Assembly (NCBI RefSeq): GCF_002236105.1
Contig: NZ_NIWU01000002.1
Location: 372,001-436,000 of the forward strand
DNA from: Pseudomonas umsongensis
GTDB lineage: Bacteria; Pseudomonadota; Gammaproteobacteria; Pseudomonadales; Pseudomonadaceae
Length of the DNA stretch: 64,000 nt
Direction of reading: 5' to 3'
Numbering within the stretch: the stretch's first letter is position 1; every line of letters starts with the position of its first letter. Below, in pieces: positions 1-9,116 of this stretch. The notes below the pieces were generated by a model. That model was not told where the DNA came from and did no database searches. It saw only the letters and a list, made by a program, of their open reading frames with translations. A program made the position numbers and the translations under genes.

Positions 1-1
1 C

Positions 2-1168
2 CGCATGCCGATCGTCGAGTTCACCGAGCTGTTCAAGCGCTCCATCGGTGAAGTGACCGACATCGTCGAAAAAGAGATGTACACCTTCGACGACCGTAAC
101 GGCGACTCCCTGACCCTGCGTCCCGAAGGCACGGCAGCGTGCGTGCGTGCGGTGCTCGAGCACGGCATCACCGGCGGTGGCCAGGTGCAGAAGCTCTGGT
201 ACATCGGTCCGATGTTCCGCCACGAGCGTCCGCAGAAAGGCCGTTACCGCCAGTTCCACCAGATCGGTGTCGAGGTGTTCAACCTCGACGGTCCGGACAT
301 CGACGCCGAACTGATCGTGCTGACCTGGCGCCTGTGGGGCGAGCTGGGCATCCGCGATGCGGTCAAGCTCGAACTCAACAGCCTGGGCACCAGCGAGTCC
401 CGTGGCCGCTATCGTGAAGCGCTGGTCGAGTTCCTGTCCGGTCACCTGGACAAGCTGGACGAAGACAGCCAGCGCCGCTTGAAAACCAACCCGCTGCGGG
501 TCCTGGACACCAAGAATGCCGATACACAGGCGATTCTGGTCGATGCGCCGAAAATGGCCGACTACCTCGACGAAGAATCTCGCGTGCACTTCGAGGGCCT
601 CAAGGCTCGCCTGGACGCCGCCGGCATCCCCTATGTGATCAACCCGAAGCTGGTTCGCGGGCTGGACTACTACAGCAAGACCGTTTTCGAATGGGTCACC
701 GACAAACTTGGCGCCCAAGGCACCGTGTGTGCCGGTGGTCGTTACGACGGCCTGGTCGAGCAGATGGGCGGCAAGCCTACCGCCGGCGTCGGTTTCGCCA
801 TGGGTATCGAGCGCTTGGTATTGCTGCTGGAAACCCTGGAGCAGATCCCGGAAGAAATCTCCCGTCAGGTTGACGTCTACCTCTGTGCCTTCGGTGAAGC
901 CGCCGAGCTGGCAGGCCTGGCCCTGGCCGAGCGCGTGCGCGACCAGTTGCCCAACCTGCGCCTGCAAGTCAATGCCGGCGCTGGCAGCTTCAAGAGCCAG
1001 TTCAAGAAGGCCGACAAGAGCGGTGCGCTGTTCGCACTGATCCTCGGCGACGACGAGATGGCCCAGCAAGTGGTAGGTTTCAAACCCCTGCGTGGCCAGG
1101 GCGAACAACAAAGCATTGCCTGGGATGCGCTTGCTGCACACCTGGCCACCTGCGTCGTGCAGGGTTGA
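2..1168 (+). CDS. hisS: Histidyl-tRNA synthetase, 5' end outside window
   Basis: Charges tRNA-His with histidine in the cytoplasm. The frame is open to the left edge, so about 40 N-terminal residues (including class II motif 1) are missing compared with the roughly 429-residue family. Visible are class II motif 2 ([16 protein letters not shown], near fragment residue 71), the histidine-specific signature [15 protein letters not shown], and motif 3 ([15 protein letters not shown]), followed by the C-terminal anticodon-binding domain. The ATG at 5 is internal (MPIVEF is mid-domain), not a start. The stop is followed after 41 nt by yfgM on the same strand, the usual Pseudomonas order, so co-transcription is likely. 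Confidence 0.97.
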   Translation, partial: RMPIVEFTELFKRSIGEVTDIVEKEMYTFDDRNGDSLTLRPEGTAACVRAVLEHGITGGGQVQKLWYIGPMFRHERPQKGRYRQFHQIGVEVFNLDGPDIDAELIVLTWRLWGELGIRDAVKLELNSLGTSESRGRYREALVEFLSGHLDKLDEDSQRRLKTNPLRVLDTKNADTQAILVDAPKMADYLDEESRVHFEGLKARLDAAGIPYVINPKLVRGLDYYSKTVFEWVTDKLGAQGTVCAGGRYDGLVEQMGGKPTAGVGFAMGIERLVLLLETLEQIPEEISRQVDVYLCAFGEAAELAGLALAERVRDQLPNLRLQVNAGAGSFKSQFKKADKSGALFALILGDDEMAQQVVGFKPLRGQGEQQSIAWDALAAHLATCVVQG

Positions 1169-1209
1169 AGCTGTCTTAACAGCCGAATTAGCGATTAAGG
1201 AGTATTGGG

Positions 1210-1851
1210 GTGTCGAGTACCGAAGACGAACAGCTGGCGGATTTTAAGGAATGGTGGTCACGCAACGGCAAGCCCCTGGTTACTGGCGGCCTGTTGGCGC
1301 TGGTCATCGTGTTCGGTTGGCAGGCGTTCCAGAAGTATCAGAGCAACCAGTCGCAAGGTGCCTCGATGCTCTATCAGCAATTGCTCGAAACCACGCTGAC
1401 GCCTGACGGCAAGCCAGATGCGGCGCGTGTCTCGGACCTGGCCGGCAAGCTCAACAGCGAGTTCGGCGGCAGTGCCTATGCGCAATACGGCAGCCTGTTC
1501 GTGGCGAAAGTCGCGGTCGACAGTGGCAAGCTCGATGACGCAGCCAGCGAGCTCAAGGCCATCGTCGCCAAGCCGGCCAACCCGGCACTGGGCGAAATCG
1601 CCCGTCAGCGCCTGGCGCAGGTACTGGCCGCGCAGGACAAGGTCGATGAAGCCCTGAAGCTGCTGGAAGGCGATGCCGACAAGGCGTTCCTGGCCACTCG
1701 TGAAGAACTCAAGGGCGACCTGCTGGTGCAGTTGGGTCGTTCCGACGAAGCGCACGCGGCGTATCAAAAAGCCAAGGCGGCACTGTCGGATGAAGCGGCG
1801 GTCGGTGGCCTGCAAATCAAGCTGGACGACCTGGCCAAAGGGGATGCGTGA
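1210..1851 (+). CDS. yfgM: YfgM-type tetratricopeptide protein, ancillary SecYEG partner
   Basis: 213 residues. One transmembrane segment (about residues 20-38, PLVTGGLLALVIVFGWQAF) follows a short acidic cytoplasmic start. The rest is Ala/Leu-rich helical repeat of TPR type expected in the periplasm. In E. coli, YfgM associates with the SecYEG translocon and PpiD and hands over outer-membrane protein clients. The start is GTG at 1210, chosen because AAGGAG lies at 1197-1202, 7 nt upstream; ATG starts further in would delete the membrane anchor. It sits between hisS and bamB and overlaps the bamB start by 8 nt, which implies translational coupling with an outer-membrane assembly gene. Function is by family and synteny. 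Confidence 0.9.
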   Translation: MSSTEDEQLADFKEWWSRNGKPLVTGGLLALVIVFGWQAFQKYQSNQSQGASMLYQQLLETTLTPDGKPDAARVSDLAGKLNSEFGGSAYAQYGSLFVAKVAVDSGKLDDAASELKAIVAKPANPALGEIARQRLAQVLAAQDKVDEALKLLEGDADKAFLATREELKGDLLVQLGRSDEAHAAYQKAKAALSDEAAVGGLQIKLDDLAKGDA

Positions 1852-2995
1852 CGTGATTCGTTGGAAGCATGCAGCATTGCTGGCCCTGGCCATTTTGGCC
1901 GCGGGTTGCAGCAGCAACAGCAAGAAAGAATTGCCACCGGCCGAATTGACCGACTTCAAGGAAGAAGTGGTCCTGCAGAAGCAGTGGAGTCGTTCGATCG
2001 GTGACGGTCAGGGCGAAACCTACAACATGCTGGTTCCGGCCATCGATGGCGATACCATCTATGCCGCCGATGTCACCGGTGTGGTAATGGCGCTGGATCG
2101 CAGCAACGGCGACGTCAAATGGAAGAAAGATCTCGAACTGCCTGTTTCCGGCGCTGTTGGCGTGGGTTACGGTCTGCTGACGGTGGGTACGATCAAGGGT
2201 GAAATCGTTGCCCTGGACGCCATCAACGGCGAAGAGAAATGGCGCGCGCGCGTGTCCAGTGAAGTCCTCGCACCGCCGGCCAATAATGGCGATGTGGTCG
2301 TGGTCCAGACCCAGGACGATCGTTTGATCGGTCTGGATGCCGCCACTGGCAACCAGCGCTGGTTGTATGACAGCACGCCTGCGGTACTGACCCTGCGCGG
2401 TACCAGCGCACCGATCGTGACCAACCGCCTCGCGGTGGCTGGCTTCTCGACTGGTAAAGTGGTCGCTCTCGACATTTCCAACGGCGTGCCGGTGTGGGAA
2501 CAGCGTGTAGCGATCCCGCAAGGTCGTTCGGAACTGGAGCGTGTTGTCGACATCGATGGCGGCTTGCTGTTGTCCGGTGAGACGATTTATGTCGCCAGCT
2601 ACCAGGGTCGCGTTGCGGCACTGGACCTGCAAAGCGGTCGGCAACTCTGGCAGCGTGATGCTTCCAGCTATGCCGGTGTCGCCCAGGGTTTCGGCAGCGT
2701 CTACGTGAGCCTGTCCTCGGGCACCGTTGAAGGCGTCGACGAGCGTTCCACCACAGCCTTGTGGAGCAACGATTCGCTGGCTCGCCGCCAACTGTCGGCT
2801 CCAGAAGTGTTCTCCAGTTATGTTGCAGTCGGTGACCTGGAAGGTTACCTGCACCTGTTGAGTCAGGTGGACGGTCGATTCGTCGGCCGCGAGCGCATCG
2901 ACAGCGACGGCCTGCGTGCCCGTCCGCTGGTGGTGGGTGACACGATTTATGTATATGGCAACAGCGGCAAACTGGAAGCCCTGACCATTAAGTAA
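1844..2995 (+). CDS. bamB: BamB outer-membrane assembly lipoprotein
   Basis: 383 residues, close to the 392 of E. coli BamB. The signal peptide ends in a lipobox (LAAGC, Cys at about residue 22), so the mature protein is a lipoprotein at the inner face of the outer membrane. PQQ-like beta-propeller blades repeat through the body (ALDRSNGDVKW, GLDAATGNQRW, ALDLQSGRQLW). It scaffolds the BAM complex that inserts beta-barrel proteins. ATG 1844 overlaps the yfgM stop; a GTG at 1853 is an alternative start that would drop three residues. The frame is open further upstream to 1673, but that part lies inside yfgM and is not coding. Confidence 0.95.
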   Translation: MRDVIRWKHAALLALAILAAGCSSNSKKELPPAELTDFKEEVVLQKQWSRSIGDGQGETYNMLVPAIDGDTIYAADVTGVVMALDRSNGDVKWKKDLELPVSGAVGVGYGLLTVGTIKGEIVALDAINGEEKWRARVSSEVLAPPANNGDVVVVQTQDDRLIGLDAATGNQRWLYDSTPAVLTLRGTSAPIVTNRLAVAGFSTGKVVALDISNGVPVWEQRVAIPQGRSELERVVDIDGGLLLSGETIYVASYQGRVAALDLQSGRQLWQRDASSYAGVAQGFGSVYVSLSSGTVEGVDERSTTALWSNDSLARRQLSAPEVFSSYVAVGDLEGYLHLLSQVDGRFVGRERIDSDGLRARPLVVGDTIYVYGNSGKLEALTIK

Positions 2996-3045
2996 CGACT
3001 ATGCTTGGGGTTAATCCCCCGGGCTGCTTCACTTGTGGATATGAA

Positions 3046-3159
3046 TGTGGGAGCGAGCCTGCTCGCGATGGACGTCAACGATAACGTTTGCATCCTGAAT
3101 AAACGCGGTGCTCCGGCGTTTTTCGTCGGAACGCCGCCCGGAGCAGGCTCGCTCCCACA
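3046..3159. repeat. REP doublet (family A, GTGGGAGCGAGCCTGCTCGCGA)
   Basis: The left arm TGTGGGAGCGAGCCTGCTCG is matched by its inverted copy GGAGCAGGCTCGCTCCCACA at 3140-3159, in the bamB-der gap. The spacer begins GATGGACGTCAACGATAACG, a stretch also recognisable in family B elements at 11822 and 51055. The whole unit is the size and shape of a REPIN. Confidence 0.9.
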
Positions 3160-3188
3160 GACAAGCGCACAGTGTTGCCCCGAGCACC

Positions 3189-3220
3189 AGCCGCTGCCCT
3201 CGCAGCGGCTTTTGTATTTT
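3189..3220 (+). terminator. Intrinsic terminator between bamB and der
   Basis: Stem AGCCGCTG / CAGCGGCT (3189-3196 with 3203-3210), loop CCCTCG, followed by TTTGTATTTT. It ends only 26 nt before the der start, so it would end the bamB transcript, and any der promoter must overlap it or read-through must occur. Confidence 0.75.
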
Positions 3221-3246
3221 CTGAAATAAACGAAGTGGAGAGCCGC

Positions 3247-4716
3247 ATGGTTCCCGTAATCGCCCTGGTGGGCCGACCGAACGTCGGCAAGTCCACCTTG
3301 TTCAACCGCCTGACCAGGACTCGCGACGCTATCGTCGGCGACTTGTCCGGTCTGACCCGTGATCGCCAGTACGGTGAGGCCAAGTGGCAAGGGCGTTCCT
3401 ACATTCTGGTCGACACCGGCGGTATCTCCGGTGACGAGCATGGTATGGACGAAAAAATGGCCGAGCAGTCGCTGCTGGCCATTGAAGAAGCGGATGTCGT
3501 TCTATTCCTGGTAGATGCCAAGGCCGGTTTCACCGCCGCCGACCAGATGATCGCCGAGCATTTGCGCAAGCGTAACAAGCGTTCCTACGTGGTCGCCAAC
3601 AAGGTCGACAACATCGACCCGGAAATGGCCCGCGCTGAATTCGCTCCACTGGGTATGGGCCACGCGATCCCGATCGCCGGTGCTCACGGTCGTGGCATCA
3701 CCCAGTTGCTGGAAATCGCCTTGGGCGACTTCCCGAAAGACGAAGACGAGCCGGAAGAAGGCGAGGAAGAGGACGTCGCCGAAGGCGAGGAAGCCAAGCG
3801 CATTCCTGGCCCGAGCGAAAAAGACGGGATCAAGATCGCGATCATCGGTCGCCCGAACGTTGGCAAGTCGACCCTGGTCAACCGCATGCTCGGTGAAGAC
3901 CGGGTGATCGTGTACGACCAACCCGGCACCACCCGCGACAGTATCTACATCCCGTTCGAGCGTAACGACGAGAAGTACACGCTGATCGACACCGCCGGTG
4001 TGCGCAAGCGCGGCAAGATCCACGAAGAAGTCGAAAAGTTCTCCGTGGTCAAAACCCTGCAGGCGATCAAAGACGCCAACGTGGTGATCTTCGTGATGGA
4101 CGCCCGCGAAGGTGTGGTGGACCACGACCTCAACCTGCTGGGCTTCGCCATCGAGTCGGGTCGTGCGCTGGTCATCGCGATCAACAAGTGGGACGGCATG
4201 ACGCCGAGCGAGCGCGACTTCGTGAAGGTCGAGCTGCAGCGTCGTCTGTTCTTCGTTGACTACGCCGACATCCACTTCATCTCGGCCCTGCACGGCACTG
4301 GCGTGGGCAACCTTTACGCCTCGGTGCAGAACTCGTTCAAGTCCGCGGTCACCCGCTGGCCGACCAACCGTCTGACCCAGATCCTGGAAGACGCGGTTGG
4401 CGAGCACGCACCGCCAATGGTCAACAACCGCCGGATCAAGCTGCGTTACGCCCACTTGGGTGGTGCGAACCCGCCGATCATCGTGATCCACGGTAACCAG
4501 ATCGAGAAGGTGCCGAAGTCTTACGTGCGTTACCTGGAAAACACTTACCGCCGTGTCTTGAAGCTGGTCGGTACGCCGATCCGCATCGAGTTCAAGGGCG
4601 GCGAGAACCCGTATGAAGGCAACAAGAACTCGCTGACCGACCGCCAGGTCAACAAGAAGCGTCGCTTGATGTCGCACCACAAGAAAGCCGACAAGAAGCG
4701 CCGCGACAAGCGCTGA
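3247..4716 (+). CDS. der: GTPase Der (EngA), 50S ribosome assembly
   Basis: 489 residues with two consecutive GTPase domains, each with its own P-loop GRPNVGKS (about residues 8-15 and 201-208), joined by a strongly acidic linker (about residues 163-180, rich in D and E), and a C-terminal KH-like domain ending in a Lys/Arg-rich tail ([11 protein letters not shown]). Der acts in maturation of the 50S subunit. The start ATG 3247 has GTGGAG 8-12 nt upstream; the open frame continues upstream to 3172, but that portion covers a terminator. NKXD motifs (ANKVDN and INKWDG) are present in both G domains, so both look functional. Confidence 0.97.
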   Translation: MVPVIALVGRPNVGKSTLFNRLTRTRDAIVGDLSGLTRDRQYGEAKWQGRSYILVDTGGISGDEHGMDEKMAEQSLLAIEEADVVLFLVDAKAGFTAADQMIAEHLRKRNKRSYVVANKVDNIDPEMARAEFAPLGMGHAIPIAGAHGRGITQLLEIALGDFPKDEDEPEEGEEEDVAEGEEAKRIPGPSEKDGIKIAIIGRPNVGKSTLVNRMLGEDRVIVYDQPGTTRDSIYIPFERNDEKYTLIDTAGVRKRGKIHEEVEKFSVVKTLQAIKDANVVIFVMDAREGVVDHDLNLLGFAIESGRALVIAINKWDGMTPSERDFVKVELQRRLFFVDYADIHFISALHGTGVGNLYASVQNSFKSAVTRWPTNRLTQILEDAVGEHAPPMVNNRRIKLRYAHLGGANPPIIVIHGNQIEKVPKSYVRYLENTYRRVLKLVGTPIRIEFKGGENPYEGNKNSLTDRQVNKKRRLMSHHKKADKKRRDKR

Positions 4717-4736
4717 TCTAAGGCTTGCCTCACTCA

Positions 4737-4826
4737 TGTGGGAGCGAGCCTGCTCGCGAATGCAATCTGTCAGTCAACGTTTATCGCGACTGACACACCG
4801 CCTTCGCGAGCAGGCTCGCTCCCACA
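4737..4826. repeat. REP doublet (family A)
   Basis: TGTGGGAGCGAGCCTGCTCG at the left end and its inverted copy CGAGCAGGCTCGCTCCCACA at the right, separated by about 45 nt, directly after der and before its terminator. Confidence 0.9.
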
Positions 4827-4841
4827 GGGTAGGACGAGAAG

Positions 4842-4867
4842 AAGGGCGCTTTTGGCGCCCTTTTTTT
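4842..4867 (+). terminator. Intrinsic terminator after der
   Basis: GGGCGC (4844-4849) pairs with GCGCCC (4855-4860), flanked by AA/TT and followed by seven T. It is a strong Rho-independent terminator placed after the REP doublet. Confidence 0.9.
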
Positions 4868-4941
4868 ATGGGCGCCGTTTGGGCTATCCTCGGGCTCTCC
4901 CGCGCCGCCGTTAGAGCCGGGTGTAGAGCAGGGAATCCTCG

Positions 4942-6090
4942 ATGATCACCAGTAAGCTGCCGAATGTCGGCGTCACCATCTTCACTCAGATGTCTCAGCT
5001 CGCGGCGCAAACCGGGGCGCTCAACCTGTCCCAGGGCTTTCCCGATTTCGCTGCTCCGCAGGCCCTGTGCGATGCGGTCGGCCGGCATATTGCCAATGGC
5101 CACAACCAATACTCGCCAATGACCGGGCTGCCGGTACTGCGTCAGCAGATCGCGGCGAAAATCGCCCGCAGCTATGGCGTCAGCGTCGATGTGGACAACG
5201 AAGTGACCGTGACGCCCGGCGCGACCGAGGCGATTTTCTGCGCCATCCAGGCCGTTATCCACAGCGGTGACGAAGTCATCGTGTTCGACCCGGCTTATGA
5301 CAGTTACGAGCCTTCGGTTGAGCTGGCCGGTGGCCGTTGCGTTCATGTGCAACTGGGGTTGGATGACTTCAGCATCGATTTCCAGAAGCTCGCCCAGGCA
5401 CTGAGTCCGCGTACGCGGATGATCATCCTCAACACTCCGCACAATCCCAGCGGCGCACTGATCAACCGTGCGGAGCTGGACCAACTGGCGGCGTTAATCC
5501 GCGATCGTGACATCTATGTGATCAGCGATGAGGTCTACGAACACCTGGTCTACGACGGTGTGCCCCACGTCAGTGTGCTGGCCCATGAAGAGTTGTATCA
5601 GCGCGCCTTCGTGGTCAGCTCCTTCGGCAAGACCTATCACGTCACCGGCTGGAAAACCGGCTATGTGGTCGCGCCACCGGCCCTGACGACAGAGCTGCGC
5701 AAGGTGCATCAATATGTCAATTTTTGCGGCGTAACACCCTTGCAATACGCCTTGGCTGATTACATGGCCGAGCATCCGGAACATGTCGAAGAACTGCCGG
5801 GCTTCTATCAGGCCAAGCGTGACCTGTTTTGCGACCTGCTGGCGCCTTCGCGCTTCAGCTTCACCCGGGTAAGCGGTACGTATTTCCAGCTGGTCGACTA
5901 CTCGCAGATCCGCCCGGATCTCAACGACGTCGAGATGGCCCTGTGGATGACCCGTGAACACGGCGTTGCGAGCATCCCGATCTCGGTGTTCTACCAGACG
6001 CCGCCTGAAGGCCAGCGCCTGATACGCCTGTGCTTTGCCAAACGTGAGGAGACCCTGCGTGAAGCAGCGGAAAAATTATGCGTGATCTGA
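4942..6090 (+). CDS. PLP aminotransferase, methionine/glutamine type
   Basis: 382 residues, fold-type I class I/II aminotransferase. The PLP lysine lies in SSFGKTYHVTGWKTGY; the substrate-side motifs NLSQGFPDF, NTPHNPSGA and ISDEVYEHLVYDG are present. The sequence resembles E. coli YbdL and methionine-pathway transaminases (MtnE-like), which transaminate 2-oxo acids with glutamine or methionine. The next gene starts inside its 3' end (13-nt overlap) and encodes an omega-amidase. That pairing is the glutamine transaminase/omega-amidase pathway, which salvages 2-oxo acids such as 4-methylthio-2-oxobutanoate. Start ATG 4942 with AGGGAA upstream. The exact amino donor is inferred from the neighbour. 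Confidence 0.9.
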   Translation: MITSKLPNVGVTIFTQMSQLAAQTGALNLSQGFPDFAAPQALCDAVGRHIANGHNQYSPMTGLPVLRQQIAAKIARSYGVSVDVDNEVTVTPGATEAIFCAIQAVIHSGDEVIVFDPAYDSYEPSVELAGGRCVHVQLGLDDFSIDFQKLAQALSPRTRMIILNTPHNPSGALINRAELDQLAALIRDRDIYVISDEVYEHLVYDGVPHVSVLAHEELYQRAFVVSSFGKTYHVTGWKTGYVVAPPALTTELRKVHQYVNFCGVTPLQYALADYMAEHPEHVEELPGFYQAKRDLFCDLLAPSRFSFTRVSGTYFQLVDYSQIRPDLNDVEMALWMTREHGVASIPISVFYQTPPEGQRLIRLCFAKREETLREAAEKLCVI

Positions 6091-6869
6091 GTGCGCTGCC
6101 GAACCTGACCGTTGCGCTGATCCAGACCACCCTGGCCTGGCACGATCGCCAGGCCAACCTGGAGCATTTCGAGCACTTGCTGGAACAGGCTCGCGGCGCG
6201 GACCTGATCATTCTGCCGGAGATGTTCACCACCGGTTTCTCGATGGAGTCCGAGACCCTCGCTGAAGCGGAAAACGGACCGACCAGTAAATGGTTGCGGG
6301 CTCAGGCGGCAAAATTCGAGGCAGTGATCACCGGTAGCGTGATTGTGCAGGCCGCTGATGGCAGCCATCGTAACCGCCTGTTGTGGGCGCGGCCGGACGG
6401 CGAAGTGTGGCACTACGACAAACGTCACCTGTTCCGCATGGCCGGCGAGCACAATCACTTCACCCCGGGCGAACGCCAGGTGCAGTTCGAACTCAAGGGC
6501 TGGCGAGTGCGGCCGCTGATTTGCTACGACCTGCGCTTCCCGGTGTGGAGTCGCGATGCGCAGGACACTGACCTGCTGCTGTACACCGCCAACTGGCCGG
6601 GTGCACGGCGCCAGCACTGGAACCGCTTGCTGCCGGCGCGGGCCATCGAGAACCTGTGCTACGTGGCAGCGGTGAATCGCATCGGCACCGATGGCAAAGG
6701 CTTTGCCTATACCGGGGACAGCCAGGTGCTGGATTTCCAGGGCGAGACGTTGCTCAGCGCGGGAGAGGCGGACGGGGTGTTCAAGGTGGTGCTGGATGCG
6801 GCGGAACTGGCAGCGTATCGCACGCGTTTTCCGGCGAACCTGGATGCCGATACCTTCGAGTTCACCTGA
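6078..6869 (+). CDS. Omega-amidase YafV-type (nitrilase superfamily)
   Basis: 263 residues. The nitrilase catalytic triad is visible: Glu in LIILPEMFTTGFSM, Lys in YDKRHLFRMAGEH and Cys in PLICYDLRFPVWSR. Size and motifs match the YafV/NIT2 omega-amidases, which hydrolyse 2-oxoglutaramate (the product of glutamine transamination) or 2-oxosuccinamate to the free 2-oxo acid and ammonia. ATG 6078 lies 13 nt inside the preceding aminotransferase, so translation is coupled. The shared reaction sequence of the two genes supports the assignment more than either does alone. Confidence 0.9.
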   Translation: MRDLSALPNLTVALIQTTLAWHDRQANLEHFEHLLEQARGADLIILPEMFTTGFSMESETLAEAENGPTSKWLRAQAAKFEAVITGSVIVQAADGSHRNRLLWARPDGEVWHYDKRHLFRMAGEHNHFTPGERQVQFELKGWRVRPLICYDLRFPVWSRDAQDTDLLLYTANWPGARRQHWNRLLPARAIENLCYVAAVNRIGTDGKGFAYTGDSQVLDFQGETLLSAGEADGVFKVVLDAAELAAYRTRFPANLDADTFEFT

Positions 6870-6894
6870 GACTTGCACTGCCTGAGCTGGCCCC

Positions 6895-6958
6895 TTCGCG
6901 AGCAGGCTCGCTCCCACATTGGAATGCGTTCTCCTGTGGGAGCGAGCCTGCTCGCGAA
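6895..6958. repeat. REP pair (family A), reversed arrangement
   Basis: TTCGCGAGCAGGCTCGCTCC comes first and TGTGGGAGCGAGCCTGCTCG second, so the two copies face the opposite way to those at 3046 and 4737. They are separated by about 15 nt. Confidence 0.88.
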
Positions 6959-7000
6959 GATGGCATGACAGGCACTACAAAAACTACAGGCAAACAAAAA

Positions 7001-7032
7001 GGCCCCGAGATCGCATCTCGGGGCCTTTTGTA
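7001..7032. terminator. Bidirectional terminator between omega-amidase gene and leuA
   Basis: Stem GGCCCCGAGAT / ATCTCGGGGCC with loop CGC. It is followed by TTTTG on the plus strand and by TTTTTGTTTG on the minus strand, so it serves the two convergent genes. Confidence 0.9.
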
Positions 7033-7048
7033 TTTCAGCGAAGGCTAA

Positions 7049-8728
7049 TTACGCCGCTTTCGCTTCCGGCTGGCTCAGCGAGCGGTTCAGCGCGCTGAAC
7101 AGGGCCTTGAAGCTGGCGGTGGTGATGTTTTCATCGATACCCACGCCGTGCACCGCACGCTCACCATTCACTCGCAGTTCAATGTAGGCCGCCGCCTTGG
7201 CATTGGTGCCCGCGCCGATGGCGTGTTCGTTGTAGTCCATGATTTCCACCGGGATCGGCAGGCCGGCCACCAGTGCTTCCAGGGCGCCGTTGCCCTTGCC
7301 GCGCCAGTGCAGGTTGGTTTCGCCCTGGCCTTTGCTGGCCACTTCCACTTCGACGGCGCTGTGGCCGTTTTCTTCCTGCAGGCGATGGCTGACCAGCGCA
7401 TACGGGGTGTTGGCCTGCAAGTACTCGCTGTGCAGCAGCGCGTGGATTTGCTGGGCGGTCATTTCCAGGCCCAGGCGATCGGTTTCGCGCTGCACGACCT
7501 GGCTGAATTCGATCTGCATGCGACGTGGCAGGCTGATGCCGTATTCCTGCTCCAACAGATAGGCGATGCCGCCCTTGCCCGACTGGCTGTTGACGCGGAT
7601 GACCGCCTCGTAGCTGCGGCCGATGTCGGCCGGGTCGATCGGCAGGTACGGCACTTCCCACAGGGCGTCCGGTTTCTGCTGGGCGAAACCCTTGCGAATC
7701 GCGTCCTGGTGCGAGCCGGAGAATGCGGTGTGCACCAAGTCGCCAACGTACGGGTGACGCGGGTGAACCTGGATCTGGTTGCACTCTTCGACGACCTTGC
7801 GCACGCCGTCGATGTCGGAGAAGTCCAGCTCAGGGTTCAGGCCCTGGGTGTACATGTTCAGGGCCACGGTCACCAGGTCGACGTTACCGGTACGCTCGCC
7901 GTTGCCGAACAGGCAGCCTTCGACGCGGTCGGCGCCAGCCATCAGGCCCAGCTCGGTGGCGGCAACGCCAGTGCCACGATCGTTGTGGGTGTGCAGGCTG
8001 ATGATCACGCTGTCACGACGGTTGATGTGACGGCCGAACCATTCGATCTGGTCGGCATAGATGTTCGGGGTAGCGCATTCGACGGTGGCCGGCAGGTTGA
8101 GGATTATCTTGCGCTCGGGCGTCGGGTTCCAGACTTCGATCACCGCGTCGCAGACTTCCTTGGCGAACTCCAGTTCTGTGGCGCTGAAGGTTTCCGGGGA
8201 GTACTGGAAGGTCCACTCGGTTTCCGGCTGCTGGGCGGCATATTTGACGAACAGCTTGGCCGCGTTTACGGCGATTTCCTTGACCCCTTCCAAGTCCTGG
8301 TTGAAGACAATGCGGCGGAAAGAAGGAGACGTGGCGTTGTACAGGTGAACGATGGCTTTTTTCGCGCCACGCAGGGATTCGAAAGTACGCGCGATCAAAT
8401 CTTCACGTGCCTGGGTCAATACCTGGATGGTGGTGTCGTCCGGGATATGACCGTCTTCGATCAGGGTGCGTACGAAGTCGAAATCGGTCTGCGAGGCGGA
8501 CGGGAACGACGCTTCGATTTCCTTCACGCCGACCTGCACCAGGGTTTTCCAGAAGCGCAGCTTCTTGACGGCGTCCATCGGTTCGATCAGCGACTGGTTA
8601 CCATCGCGCAGGTCGGAGCTGCACCAGATTGGCGCGGCGGTGATGGTCTTCGACGGCCAGGTGCGGTCCGGCAGATCGATGGTCGGGAACGCGCGGTATT
8701 TCGAAGACGGGTCTTTGAGCATGCTCAT
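7049..8728 (-). CDS. leuA: 2-isopropylmalate synthase
   Basis: 559 residues, the long LeuA type. It condenses 2-oxoisovalerate with acetyl-CoA, the first committed step of leucine synthesis. The catalytic TIM barrel carries [14 protein letters not shown] near the N terminus and the metal-binding [10 protein letters not shown]; the C-terminal third ([20 protein letters not shown] onward) is the allosteric LeuA dimer domain that gives leucine feedback. ATG 8728 has AAGGA 7 nt upstream; a second ATG two codons in is possible. The gene stands alone on this strand, with a 388-nt upstream gap that contains a leader ORF (separate entry), so regulation by attenuation is possible but unproven. Confidence 0.97.
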   Translation of the reverse strand: MSMLKDPSSKYRAFPTIDLPDRTWPSKTITAAPIWCSSDLRDGNQSLIEPMDAVKKLRFWKTLVQVGVKEIEASFPSASQTDFDFVRTLIEDGHIPDDTTIQVLTQAREDLIARTFESLRGAKKAIVHLYNATSPSFRRIVFNQDLEGVKEIAVNAAKLFVKYAAQQPETEWTFQYSPETFSATELEFAKEVCDAVIEVWNPTPERKIILNLPATVECATPNIYADQIEWFGRHINRRDSVIISLHTHNDRGTGVAATELGLMAGADRVEGCLFGNGERTGNVDLVTVALNMYTQGLNPELDFSDIDGVRKVVEECNQIQVHPRHPYVGDLVHTAFSGSHQDAIRKGFAQQKPDALWEVPYLPIDPADIGRSYEAVIRVNSQSGKGGIAYLLEQEYGISLPRRMQIEFSQVVQRETDRLGLEMTAQQIHALLHSEYLQANTPYALVSHRLQEENGHSAVEVEVASKGQGETNLHWRGKGNGALEALVAGLPIPVEIMDYNEHAIGAGTNAKAAAYIELRVNGERAVHGVGIDENITTASFKALFSALNRSLSQPEAKAA

Positions 8729-9116
8729 CGGGAAATCCTTATTGTGTTGGCCGAAAAAAGGCGGCCTGCCGGTGGATCAAAATGTTCTTGGAGTAACGCT
8801 TGGGACGAGGCGCCGCGATTCAGCCCGGCAGTCGTGCGCTGACAAGGCACAAACTGCGGTGCTGACGAAGCTGAATGAGGGTGTGAGAGGTTTTCATGCC
8901 TTCAACCCTAACCGCGGGGGGGAAGGATGGCAAGCGGTGGGAAAAAATTGAGAGGAATCCTCTTTAGGGCTTGTTTGGCGAGATTTTATTGCTCTGGAGT
9001 ACGGTGATCTTCAGGTTGTTTGCGCAAGGTTTGAACTGTGCGCAATCGATGATGCTGGCGTCTTATTCTGGTGGCGAAGCTATTCTTAAGTCTTGGAGGC
9101 CCAGCAGGAGTCGGTG
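8729..9116. other. 388-nt gap: leuA leader region
   Basis: No long gene fits here. On the minus strand it holds a 25-codon ORF (8820-8897) and, closer to leuA, the sequence GGCAGGCCGCCTTTTTT (8770-8754) followed by CGGCC. GGCCG (8766-8762) can pair with CGGCC (8753-8749) around the T-run, and CCGGCAG can pair with CTGCCGG at the end of the small ORF. The part at 8941-9116 shows nothing I can assign beyond the upstream region of the small plus-strand gene. Confidence 0.5.
8820..8897 (-). CDS. Candidate 25-residue leader peptide upstream of leuA
   Basis: Reads MKTSHTLIQL then RQHRSLCLVSARLPG and a TGA stop, 91 nt before the leuA start codon. Five of 25 residues are Leu but not in a run, unlike enteric leuL. 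AGGG lies 9-12 nt before its ATG. The last codons (CTG CCG G) complement CCGGCAG just before the T-run ahead of leuA, so ribosome position could change folding. A coding role is inferred from position, start, stop and pairing only. Confidence 0.4.
   Translation of the reverse strand: MKTSHTLIQLRQHRSLCLVSARLPG

Noticed and set aside
7148..8842. 564-codon open frame on the plus strand opposite leuA
   Set aside because: It is the antisense shadow of leuA; its product is compositionally odd (rich in H, D, G, F repeats without domains) and the minus strand has full LeuA motifs.
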